Below are positions 1 through 7,248 of a stretch of DNA of 11,484 nucleotides, one piece after another. The position numbers and the translations under genes were made by a program. The notes beneath the pieces are model-generated. The model had not been told where the DNA came from. It did no database searches and saw only the letters and a list, made by a program, of their open reading frames with translations. This stretch comes from Russula earlei. Taxonomy: Eukaryota > Basidiomycota > Agaricomycetes > Russulales > Russulaceae. Location of the stretch: positions 1 through 11,484 of the forward strand of contig JAGFNK010001290.1 in the NCBI GenBank assembly GCA_025769875.1, written 5' to 3'. Position 1 is the first letter of the stretch. Every line of letters starts with the position of its first letter.

Positions 1-723
1 AGAGTAAGTTTTGTTGCATTATTGTGTTGTTCGACGGCCGATCCTTGCTCTTCGTTTCCACCGCTCGGCTTTCAGCGCAAGTTGGGTCTCGTCACGCCAG
101 ATGGCTCACGGGCAAACCACTCCTGTAGAGGACATCGAGACATTTGACCCGTCTCGTCCCTCTGTGAAACCGGGAGAGTCGATCCTTCTCCCGATCGACA
201 AAGTCCCGGGTTACCTGGACATGGTGCTCAAGGCTCTCGCACTTCACACTGAGGCTCGCACCTCTTTCGTCACGTATGCGTCTACTCTCCCCATTCTCCT
301 GTCCCAAAAGTCCTCATTGTGATATTCTACTTTCGCTCATGTTTTCGCTCGATCCATCGAATTCAAAACGACAAAAACGGAATCTCAATCATCGCGTCAT
401 TGGGCTGTGCTCACAGATACTGGCTGCCGGATTTGCTGAAGCACAAGTACATTGCTCTGCGATTCCTCCGGCAGGAATCATTACGAAAAGTCCGCCCGGA
501 TGCGTATCTCTCCCACACCCGACGTCGTCACTCGTGTGTCATGCTCTTCCGTGGAGTCGCATCAGGTGACTTGGGACATTGGGAGGAAGCCGCCGCACGT
601 GCGACCGTGGAAGATGGCGCGACGTTCTGGGCGCGGATTGTTGGCGTTAACGCAGTGCAGGCATCTGATCGTGGGTTGTTCCGTGTCTTGGAGTGGGGTG
701 GGATGGAGGTCACTGACCAGTGA
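1..723 (+). CDS. Conserved fungal hypothetical protein, 3' part, spliced
   Basis: No function can be assigned. Two exons read as one protein: about 76-273 and 417-723 (stop TGA 721-723), joined across an intron so that a split ACA codon gives Thr in a run reading ARTSFVT then YWLPDLL. From memory, proteins with a HTEAR..F.TYWLP core, a PxPDVVTRVFMLFRGV stretch and an ending like FRVLEWGGMEV are common hypothetical proteins in mushroom-forming fungi and have a longer N-terminus. The first visible ATG is at 101 (MAHGQTTP), but the frame is open back to 11, and a consensus donor GTAAGT at 4-9 pairs with an acceptor at 74-75 or 99-100. I therefore think upstream exons lie off the left edge; ATG 101 is the fallback start, giving 159 residues. 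No signal peptide or membrane segment is visible. Between about 475 and 540 the open frame is not the one that resembles the family (see findings), so the copy may be damaged or misassembled. Gene reality is fairly sure, the 5' end is not. Confidence 0.7.
4..75 (+). other. Probable spliceosomal intron at the left edge
   Basis: GTAAGT at 4-9 is a consensus fungal donor. A pyrimidine-rich stretch ends in TTTCAG at 70-75, giving a 72-nt intron, a typical basidiomycete size. An alternative acceptor, GCCAG at 96-100, would place the next exon exactly on the ATG at 101. Inferred from splice motifs alone, since the upstream exon is outside the window. Confidence 0.4.
274..416 (+). other. Spliceosomal intron of the host gene
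   Basis: Donor GTATGC follows GTCAC at 273, and acceptor CTCACAG ends at 416. A branch-point-like CTCAAT lies about 30 nt before the acceptor. The intron is 143 nt long, and reading through it in the exon frame meets a stop after 322. Removing it joins the HTEARTSFVT coding stretch to YWLPDLLKHKY, a junction that matches my memory of the protein family. Confidence 0.75.
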
Positions 724-980
724 CTGGGTCGTTTGTTCGTTGTGTGCGTTTCGTCCCTGACAAAAGGTTCCAAATAATCCCTGTCGTACTTGTAATCTGG
801 GTTTTTTTTCTATCTCCGACTTTGGAGTCCGACTGTCGTTGTGCGCGTGCGCGCTGAATCCTCGGGTAATATTGTTGTGAATCATGCAAAACAAATACAT
901 GTGTTAACATACTATATTACCCTGTACATGGTCACCCCTGGTCATTCATCAGGTACTCTCAGGTCACATCAGTCACAGTG
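724..980. other. 3' flank of the host gene, no gene seen
   Basis: This stretch probably contains the 3' UTR and terminator of the host gene. It has a T-run (about 803-810) and an alternating CG-rich patch (GTGCGCGTGCGCGC around 840-853). I see no convincing coding frame or clear AATAAA signal. It ends at the target site of element 1; before that insertion it ran directly into the sequence at 6275. Confidence 0.5.
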
Positions 981-985
981 CCACT
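981..985. repeat. Target-site duplication of element 1, left copy
   Basis: CCACT directly precedes the TG of the left LTR and recurs directly after the right LTR at 6270-6274. A 5-bp duplication is the usual product of Ty1/copia integrase. Confidence 0.95.
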
Positions 986-1019
986 TGTTGAGATCTGCAC
1001 TGCCCAGAGTCTCAGGTGT

Positions 1020-1038
1020 GTTGTGATGTGATCACAAC
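1020..1038. repeat. Short palindrome in the LTR of element 1
   Basis: GTTGTGAT and ATCACAAC are perfect inverted copies separated by GTG. The same structure recurs in the right LTR at 5824-5842. It may be a protein-binding dyad or an RNA stem; nothing further shows which. Confidence 0.6.
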
Positions 1039-1253
1039 TCGGATGCGCTGACGCGTCGGATCACCCGGACCGGGCATCACCGGCTCAGCTCATACGCTGC
1101 AGCACGCGTTAGTTACATTGATAGAGTGATTTAGAACAATCGGTAGCTACTTACAACTGATCCTCGGACTTACCTAGTGATCCGTGATGGTAGTTAACTG
1201 TACTGCATCTAGTGGCGGTCTCAGGTACTTAAGAACGCCACAAAGTACGTAGA

Positions 1254-1403
1254 TCACTTCAGTTTTGTGTCAACCAAACTGAAGTGAGTATTTACACTAT
1301 GACATCTTATCTCACAGTACTAACGACGCCTTGTAGCTATTGTCTGATAGGTACATTATTTATATTAGTTTTGTGTCAACCAAACTGAACTATTGTCTGA
1401 TAG
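1254..1403. repeat. Duplicated hairpin modules within the LTR
   Basis: A perfect 12-bp inverted repeat, TCACTTCAGTTT (1254-1265) and AAACTGAAGTGA (1276-1287), encloses a 10-nt loop. Its 23-bp core (1261-1283) is repeated exactly at 1367-1389. A second module, CTATTGTCTGATAG, occurs at 1337-1350 and again at 1390-1403, giving the order A-B-A-B. The same arrangement is in the right LTR (6058-6207). The internal duplication is visible directly; any role is inference. Confidence 0.85.
1357..1364 (+). promoter_or_regulatory. TATA-like box of the LTR promoter (candidate)
   Basis: TATTTATA lies about 100 bp before the LTR end, just upstream of the second hairpin module. This would fit a transcription start near 1390 and a short U5. 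It is the best TATA-like match I saw in the LTR, but AT-rich motifs are common, so this is tentative. Confidence 0.3.
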
Positions 1404-1465
1404 ATCTGCCTGCGATCTTATCATCTGCTGCTATCTAATCACACATACTGCGTCTATTTTCAACA

Positions 1466-1480
1466 GGTTATGGGCCCTGC
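1466..1480 (+). promoter_or_regulatory. Primer-binding site, half-tRNA initiator Met type
   Basis: GGTTATGGGCCCTGC starts directly at the LTR end. Its reverse complement contains GGGCCCATAACC, the anticodon stem-loop of eukaryotic initiator tRNA-Met with its CAU anticodon, not the tRNA 3' end. Drosophila copia and yeast Ty5 are known to prime from a cleaved initiator tRNA at this internal site, so the same mechanism is inferred here. Element 2 has the same 15 bases at 7181-7195. Confidence 0.85.
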
Positions 1481-1706
1481 CCGTATCTAAAATCCACAGA
1501 GATCACCACACACGTTTATTCCTATAACACCTCCCTTCCCCACAAACCTCTGTTATCAGACGACATCTTACTCCCTTGGCCCCTGGAACCAAAGGATTGA
1601 CGCGCGCGCAGTTACATCACGCGTCAAAGATACTGATTAGATCTCTAATTGATCCGGCTACAATTGCTCCGCTGGTCCGGATTGGCAATTCACCTCATTA
1701 CATCAT
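1481..1706 (+). other. Untranslated leader of element 1
   Basis: This stretch lies between the primer-binding site and the Gag-Pol ATG at 1707. It should hold any packaging or dimerisation signal, but I cannot identify one. A TTG-initiated frame from 1649 overlaps the Gag start and is not convincing. Confidence 0.5.
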
Positions 1707-4700
1707 ATGGCACCCACATTCACTATCCCCTCGGGAACGCCCCTGGAGATCTTAGATTCATCAAATTGGACTACTTGGTCATTTCGCTTCGAGGCCATTA
1801 CCCGAATGAATGGTTTCCGGCGTCATCTTATCGATACAAAGCCCTCTGGAGATAGCACTTGGGACGTTGAAGAAGACATACTGTTAGGCGTCTTCCAGCT
1901 CCATCTCCAAAAAGATATATACGCAGAGATAAGCGATAACACCAAGTTCGACACCTGTAAACTCAAGTGGGAACAACTTAAGACTACTTGCATCGGCGTT
2001 GGATCTATGTCACTACATAACTCTTGGACCGCCTTCACGCGCTTTGATCTAGATGACACCAGCCCGATGTTCCCACAACTACAGAAATTGAATGATACTA
2101 GGATCAATCTTCAGAACAATGACATGCCCGTCACCGATCTCCAATTCAGTCTCACTCTAATTCAGTCACTTCCCAGCTCTTACTCTGGTCTTACACAAGC
2201 TATCCTCGGCTCTAATCTTCCAAACAAGCTTTCCCCGAAAGCCATTCAGGAACACATTCTCAATGAAGAGAGTCGTCGGGCCGGCTCCTCCGCTTCCCTT
2301 AACAAAATTGCTCCGGTCAAAAAACAGGACAATAAAAACAAAATAAAATGTTATTATTGCAACAAAGCTGGTCACAAGAGTCCTGAGTGCCGGAAGAAGA
2401 AAAAGGATGAGGAGGAGAAGGCGCAGAAAAAGAGGGAGTCTGGCGCGGACACTAACAGAAAGGTCAACGCGCACATAGTAGAGACTACTGCTACAATTAC
2501 GGAGATCTCGGATGATGAAAATGACATTCGCATTTCCCTTTACTCGGCGACTAGATCGCGCTGGATGATTGACTCAGGAGCCACCCATCACATCAGTCCG
2601 TTCCGGACCGACTTCATCACTTACGCTCCGGCCACCGGATCAGTTAACCTCGGTGGTCACGCTATCATCAAGCAGATTGGGACCGGATCTGTATCCGTCC
2701 TACCGTCTGGAGGTATTGGGAAGTTTCCATTAACCCTCACCGATGTCATGCATGTTCCGGAAGCCGACGCGCGCTACTTCTCAGTCAGCGCGTTGCTCCG
2801 AAAGGGGGGACATATCACTTTTACCCAGAACGCGTGCCAAATCTACTACAAAGATCGGACAGTCGCGCAAGGATACCTGGAGAATAACCTATTTTATATT
2901 GATTTTTCATCTCCGGCCCTACACGCGCAGGCGGGGGTGCTACCGCTTAACATCTGGCATCAGCGCATGGGACATATGTCCTCACGCGCGCTAATCAAAT
3001 ACGCTCATTCCGTCAAGGGAATCTCGCTTAGTTCAGCGGATCGCGATCAGTCACCTTGCCCCGGGTGTGAACTCGGCAAACAGACGCGACTTCCTTTCCT
3101 GGCTTCGCCTAAGCGATCGGATCGGCGTCTACAGATCGTGCATACTGACTTAGCCGGTCCGATGCAGACCCGGTCGATCCGAGGTGCAACTTATTGGGCA
3201 ACGTTTATCGACGACTACTCCCGTTATGGGGTAGTGTACTTCCTCAAAAGTAAAGATCAGTGTGCTGATGCGTTCAAAAAATATCTCGCGTGGTCAGAAA
3301 ACCAGACCAACGATAAGATCAAAGCACTACACTCGGATCGCGGAGGGGAGTACTTGTCCGGTACCCTCAGATCGATCTTAGATCAAAAGGGAATTGAGCA
3401 TAGATTGACAATGCCAGGGTCACCACAGCAGAATGGCGTAGCGGAGAGATGGAACCGGACCCTCGAAGACAAGATGCGCGCTATGCTACACGGCGCCGGT
3501 CTTACTCTGGGTTTCTGGGAGCTTGCTACTGACGCAGCAGTCCATATCTACAATCGCACTCCTACACGCGTTCTCCGGTGGAACACTCCTCACTCAGTCT
3601 GGACGGACGGACAAGTTCCGGACGTTTCCTATTTCCGCGTCTTTGGATGTAAGGCGTATGTACACACGCCTGCTAACAAACGAAAGAAGCTCGATCCGAG
3701 ATCGGTCGAGATGATTTTTGTTGGGTACGAGTCTGGATCTAAGGGTTACCGACTCTGGAATCAATCCACCCGAAAGCTGTTCTTATCGCGCGATGTCACT
3801 TTCGATGAGCGCATACTACCTGCTAGGGGAGAACTTACTGACATTCCTCCTCCTGCACAACCCTTGGTCTTCACGGGACCGGTTTCTTTCACTGCCCCAC
3901 TTCCGCACGAACCGGATGGCTGCGGACTTAGTCCTGCGCCTCCGGAAACCCCACTAGATCCCACTACACCTAATTCACTTTACCTTACCCCTCCCACTCA
4001 GCCCTTTCCACATACTCCGCCGCGCCGCGTTCAGCCTGTGCGCCAAGTCCGCTTGCGCCAGCCTCACTCAGCATTGCCGGGACCATCCTTTGGTCCACCG
4101 CGTCCGCCCTCACCTAGGCGTCTTCGCCCTAACCCGCGTTCTAATCCTAGATTTCTCACTTCTAACGCAAATGCGGGGGGGCGCCTATCGCATACGGCAC
4201 TATTAGCGACGGCAGAGGCGATCACTCCGGCTACGTTTCGGGAAGCGATGTCCTCGGACTCCGCCGATCAATGGAGAACCGCGTGTCAATATGAAATTGA
4301 TGCACTCGCTAAGAATGGTACCTGGGAGCTTGTAGATCTGCCGCCGGGCCGCAAGGCCGTGCGATCTCGATGGGTGTTTGCACGCAAATCTGATGGTAGA
4401 TTTCGCGCGCGTTTAGTCGCAAAGGGGTTCACCCAAGTGGAGGGGATTGATTATGATGAAACTTTCTCACCAGTTGCCAGATTTGAGTCTTTGAGACTAC
4501 TCCTAGCGTTGGCCGCGCTAGAGGATTGGGAGATCCATCAAATGGACGTCAAGTCGGCGTTCCTTAATGGCACACTGGAGGAAGAGATCTACATGGAGCA
4601 ACCACAAGGTTTCATCACTCCGGAACAAAAAGACAAAGTCTGTCGGTTAAAGAAGGCTCTCTACGGCCTCAAACAAGCCTCGCGCGCATGGAACTTACAG

Positions 4701-5756
4701 TTTCATGGAGTTCTCACTGGGCTCGGCTTCACGCGCACGCACTCAGATGCTGGGGTTTATCATCGCCAAGACGCGGGGGGAACCATAATCATTATCCTCT
4801 ATGTCGATGATGTCACCATCTTAGGCGATTCACTCCCACTGATTGCAGACATTAAGAATTCATTGTCCACGCGCTATGAAATGACTGATCTAGGCGAGAT
4901 CGACTCCTATCTTGGGATTCGTGTCACGCGTGATCGCTCGGCTAAGCGGCTAGACATTGATCAATCTAGGTACATCTCGGAGATCGTCAATCGCTTCGGG
5001 ATGGCGGATTCTAATCCGGTCCGCACTCCGCTGCCCTCCGGGGCAGATGTCCACTTGGTCAAGCACTCCGGGGAGGCAACGCCTGATGAGATAAAGCATT
5101 TTCAACGCATCATTGGCAGCCTTCTCTATGTGCAGATCGGGACACGACCAGATATATCATTTGCAGTCTCTCGACTTGCCCAATACTCATCCAATCCCTC
5201 ATCGCATCATCTACGCCTTGCCAAATACGTACTATCTTATCTTAACAGCACTTCAGATCTAAAGTTGCGTTATGATGGCGCACGCGATACCGGATTACAC
5301 GGGTACTCCGACTCTAGCCTCGGAGACAATGCAGATGACTACTGTTCCACCTCGGGCTATGTCTTCCTACTTTCCAGCGCTGCGATCTCCTGGACCTCAC
5401 GCAAACAGAAGACTGTTGCCCAAAGTACCACTCAAGCCGAATATATGGCCTTAGCCGACGCAGCTAATCAAGCCGCGTGGTATCGGAGCTTCTTCTCCGA
5501 GATTGGCTATCAGATCTCCGATCCGATTCCGCTTCATGGTGATAACAAAGGCGCCGTTGACCTCGCGCTCAACCCAGTCACCGGAAGACGGTCGAAGCAT
5601 ATCCCTATCAAGCATCACGCCATCCGCCAATACATTGAGGACGGACTGATCGTACTTATCCGTACTCCCACAGGAGAGATGCTTGCAGATGGTCTCACCA
5701 AGCCGCATACTCACGCGCTGCTCCGGACCTTCGTCGATGGGTTGGGTCTTAATTGA
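1707..5756 (+). CDS. Ty1/copia Gag-Pol polyprotein, intact (1349 aa)
   Basis: One uninterrupted frame encodes capsid and all retrotransposition enzymes. In order: Gag (about 1-200); CCHC zinc knuckle C215, C218, H223, C228; aspartic protease WMIDSGA with catalytic D289; integrase zinc-binding HHCC H418, H423, C451, C454; integrase catalytic core D481, D544, E580, with exactly 35 residues between the last two; a proline-rich linker (about 710-830); reverse transcriptase from about 850, with FTQVEGIDYDETFSPVA, first catalytic Asp D947 and YVDD at 1032-1035; RNase H with D1202, E1245 and D1279. Near H1298 the sequence is SKHIPIKHH where many copia enzymes have SKHID, so a possible fourth acidic residue is missing; I believe this variant occurs in fungal elements. 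ATG 1707 is the first ATG in this frame before the Gag region. No frameshift is needed between Gag and Pol. The length is normal for the family. Confidence 0.97.
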   Translation: MAPTFTIPSGTPLEILDSSNWTTWSFRFEAITRMNGFRRHLIDTKPSGDSTWDVEEDILLGVFQLHLQKDIYAEISDNTKFDTCKLKWEQLKTTCIGVGSMSLHNSWTAFTRFDLDDTSPMFPQLQKLNDTRINLQNNDMPVTDLQFSLTLIQSLPSSYSGLTQAILGSNLPNKLSPKAIQEHILNEESRRAGSSASLNKIAPVKKQDNKNKIKCYYCNKAGHKSPECRKKKKDEEEKAQKKRESGADTNRKVNAHIVETTATITEISDDENDIRISLYSATRSRWMIDSGATHHISPFRTDFITYAPATGSVNLGGHAIIKQIGTGSVSVLPSGGIGKFPLTLTDVMHVPEADARYFSVSALLRKGGHITFTQNACQIYYKDRTVAQGYLENNLFYIDFSSPALHAQAGVLPLNIWHQRMGHMSSRALIKYAHSVKGISLSSADRDQSPCPGCELGKQTRLPFLASPKRSDRRLQIVHTDLAGPMQTRSIRGATYWATFIDDYSRYGVVYFLKSKDQCADAFKKYLAWSENQTNDKIKALHSDRGGEYLSGTLRSILDQKGIEHRLTMPGSPQQNGVAERWNRTLEDKMRAMLHGAGLTLGFWELATDAAVHIYNRTPTRVLRWNTPHSVWTDGQVPDVSYFRVFGCKAYVHTPANKRKKLDPRSVEMIFVGYESGSKGYRLWNQSTRKLFLSRDVTFDERILPARGELTDIPPPAQPLVFTGPVSFTAPLPHEPDGCGLSPAPPETPLDPTTPNSLYLTPPTQPFPHTPPRRVQPVRQVRLRQPHSALPGPSFGPPRPPSPRRLRPNPRSNPRFLTSNANAGGRLSHTALLATAEAITPATFREAMSSDSADQWRTACQYEIDALAKNGTWELVDLPPGRKAVRSRWVFARKSDGRFRARLVAKGFTQVEGIDYDETFSPVARFESLRLLLALAALEDWEIHQMDVKSAFLNGTLEEEIYMEQPQGFITPEQKDKVCRLKKALYGLKQASRAWNLQFHGVLTGLGFTRTHSDAGVYHRQDAGGTIIIILYVDDVTILGDSLPLIADIKNSLSTRYEMTDLGEIDSYLGIRVTRDRSAKRLDIDQSRYISEIVNRFGMADSNPVRTPLPSGADVHLVKHSGEATPDEIKHFQRIIGSLLYVQIGTRPDISFAVSRLAQYSSNPSSHHLRLAKYVLSYLNSTSDLKLRYDGARDTGLHGYSDSSLGDNADDYCSTSGYVFLLSSAAISWTSRKQKTVAQSTTQAEYMALADAANQAAWYRSFFSEIGYQISDPIPLHGDNKGAVDLALNPVTGRRSKHIPIKHHAIRQYIEDGLIVLIRTPTGEMLADGLTKPHTHALLRTFVDGLGLN

Positions 5757-5782
5757 TCTAATCTACCGACTGCCTTAATCAC

Positions 5783-5789
5783 GGGGGGA
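5783..5789 (+). promoter_or_regulatory. Polypurine tract of element 1
   Basis: GGGGGGA ends directly before the TG of the right LTR at 5790, where plus-strand DNA synthesis is primed. It is a short G-run, 26 bp after the Gag-Pol stop codon. Confidence 0.8.
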
Positions 5790-6269
5790 TGTTGAGATCT
5801 GCACTGCCCAGAGTCTCAGGTGTGTTGTGATGTGATCACAACTCGGATGCGCTGACGCGTCGGATCACCCGGACCGGGCATCACCGGCTCAGCTCATACG
5901 CTGCAGCACGCGTTAGTTACATTGATAGAGTGATTTAGAACAATCGGTAGCTACTTACAACTGATCCTCGGACTTACCTAGTGATCCGTGATGGTAGTTA
6001 ACTGTACTGCATCTAGTGGCGGTCTCAGGTACTTAAGAACGCCACAAAGTACGTAGATCACTTCAGTTTTGTGTCAACCAAACTGAAGTGAGTATTTACA
6101 CTATGACATCTTATCTCACAGTACTAACGACGCCTTGTAGCTATTGTCTGATAGGTACATTATTTATATTAGTTTTGTGTCAACCAAACTGAACTATTGT
6201 CTGATAGATCTGCCTGCGATCTTATCATCTGCTGCTATCTAATCACACATACTGCGTCTATTTTCAACA
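5790..6269 (+). repeat. 3' LTR of element 1 (480 bp)
   Basis: I read it as identical to 986-1465, with the same TGTTGA...TCAACA ends. In this copy it should supply transcript 3' end formation. Zero differences over 480 bp indicate that too little time has passed for mutations since insertion, or that gene conversion has occurred. Confidence 0.97.
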
Positions 6270-6274
6270 CCACT
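6270..6274. repeat. Target-site duplication of element 1, right copy
   Basis: CCACT, identical to 981-985. The empty site would read GTGCCACTTTCAAAG. Confidence 0.95.
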
Positions 6275-6499
6275 TTCAAAGTCCAACTTGTCCCTGTGTG
6301 AATCTGTGAAGATAATTGAGGCAGTGGGCAAAGTTTTTAGGCTACATACACCTAAAATATCACACTCACAACAATTAAGTGAAGAATCCATATGGCTCAA
6401 AGTCAGTACTAAGGAGTGTGTGGATTGTACAGTGGGTATCCATAGGGAAAATATGGATGCGGGACTGTGAAGTGGTTGGGCATGCTTGGGCATGGCAGC
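6275..6499. other. Anonymous sequence between the two copia elements
   Basis: Before element 1 arrived, this was contiguous with 724-980. Short open frames exist on both strands, but none resembles a protein I know and codon patterns look random. It could be intergenic DNA or an older repeat. If the LTR of element 2 starts further right than 6500, this stretch is longer. Confidence 0.4.
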
Positions 6500-7180
6500 T
6501 GGTGAGCAGTGTTGGTGTGTGTTGGATGGCTCAGGGCAGAACTTGTTGCCTAGCTGCATCAAGAGGTCTGGGGAAAAGGCTAGCAAAGTGTGGATTTTCC
6601 TTCAGTTCTGGATGGTCATGAAGGTGTTCTTTGATGTGAGTGATGAGATCCTTCATATTCCCCCATCAGGGAAAACGAGTCTGGTCCATAGACACTGCTT
6701 AATTCTGTAGACACCATAGACACCATAGCACAACAACATACTATGTAGTGCTATATAGCATCATAGTAAGTCTATATTGCTCAATGTAGTTCCAGTAGTT
6801 TATGACTATATTTATGTAGGCACAGTAGATGAAACCAAGTCTACATATCACTATATAGGATGACTGAAATTATGGTTGTCTATGAAGATGATCAGTATAC
6901 TACATTGCACTATGGAGACTGATGTAAATGTATGTTTTTGTTATATGTTTCATGCGCTCACGTATATTTTGTATCTGCGATGAATACGTATGTTCCATTT
7001 GTTATGATCTCATATGACATCATACATAAAGTCATAAAAAAATTACTTGCAGTATGTACTTTGGTGTACAATTACCAAGCCTGTAGCATACTTGTGATTT
7101 AACTATGGCCCTCGCATGGGCCCGCGAATTCAAGTGATTTCCATAATTTCATCACCTGTACCTGAACCCCTTCCTCACCA
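6500..7180 (+). repeat. Probable 5' LTR of element 2
   Basis: The right end is well supported: CTCACCA at 7174-7180 stops exactly at the primer-binding site. The left end is inferred from TGGTGAG at 6500-6506, a perfect 7-bp inverted match to that end, giving a 681-bp LTR. An alternative start is TGTAGAC at 6706 (475 bp). The part from about 6706 to 7080 is AT-rich and has a small tandem duplication of TAGACACCA (6708-6725). Without the 3' LTR in view, the left border and target duplication cannot be checked. Confidence 0.45.
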
Positions 7181-7195
7181 GGTTATGGGCCCTGC
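7181..7195 (+). promoter_or_regulatory. Primer-binding site of element 2, same half-tRNA type
   Basis: GGTTATGGGCCCTGC, identical to the 15 bases at 1466-1480 although the surrounding sequences of the two elements differ. It is complementary to the anticodon stem-loop of initiator tRNA-Met. This fixes the right end of the preceding LTR at 7180. Confidence 0.85.
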
Positions 7196-7248
7196 TTATT
7201 GCCATTAACCAAACTAAAACTTCCATTCATTCACTTGTAACAAATACA

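Larger units (their letters stand above)
986..1465 (+). repeat. 5' LTR of element 1 (480 bp)
   Basis: It begins TGTTGA and ends TCAACA, a perfect 6-bp terminal inverted repeat with the canonical TG...CA ends. It matches 5790-6269 base for base by eye (constant offset 4804). It carries a palindrome GTTGTGAT-gtg-ATCACAAC (1020-1038) and duplicated hairpin modules at 1254-1403. In this copy it should supply the promoter for the element's RNA; U3/R/U5 borders cannot be fixed from sequence alone. Confidence 0.97.
986..6269 (+). mobile_element. Complete Ty1/copia LTR retrotransposon (element 1)
   Basis: The element is 5284 bp: LTR (986-1465), primer-binding site (1466-1480), leader, single Gag-Pol frame (1707-5756), polypurine tract (about 5783-5789) and LTR (5790-6269), flanked by the CCACT duplication. 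The domain order protease, integrase, reverse transcriptase, RNase H is diagnostic of Ty1/copia rather than Ty3/gypsy. Aligning the two LTRs by eye gave no difference over 480 bp. With an unbroken frame and intact target duplication, this marks a very recent insertion. It sits about 260 bp downstream of the host gene's stop codon, in the same orientation. CpG and GATC are common throughout, unlike element 2. Confidence 0.97.

Noticed and set aside
1649..1855. A frame overlapping the Gag start of element 1, as a possible upstream ORF
   Set aside because: It starts at TTG and is out of frame with the clear Gag-Pol start at 1707. No reason to think it is translated.
2166..2474. A 102-codon antisense frame within Gag, with a hydrophobic Leu-rich stretch
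   Set aside because: The Leu/Phe run is the reverse complement of the Lys/Glu-rich codons after the zinc knuckle. Shadow of the real gene.
986..6269. The two identical 480-bp blocks as a segmental duplication
   Set aside because: The TG...CA ends, 5-bp target duplication, adjacent primer site and polypurine tract show they are LTRs.
6239..6586. A 115-codon minus-strand frame
   Set aside because: It crosses the right LTR end and target duplication of element 1, so the frame only exists because of the insertion, and it resembles nothing I know.
6700..7080. AT-rich stretch with many CTATATAG-like palindromes as a separate MITE
   Set aside because: No terminal inverted repeats or flanking duplication were found, and it is better explained as part of the LTR that ends at 7180.
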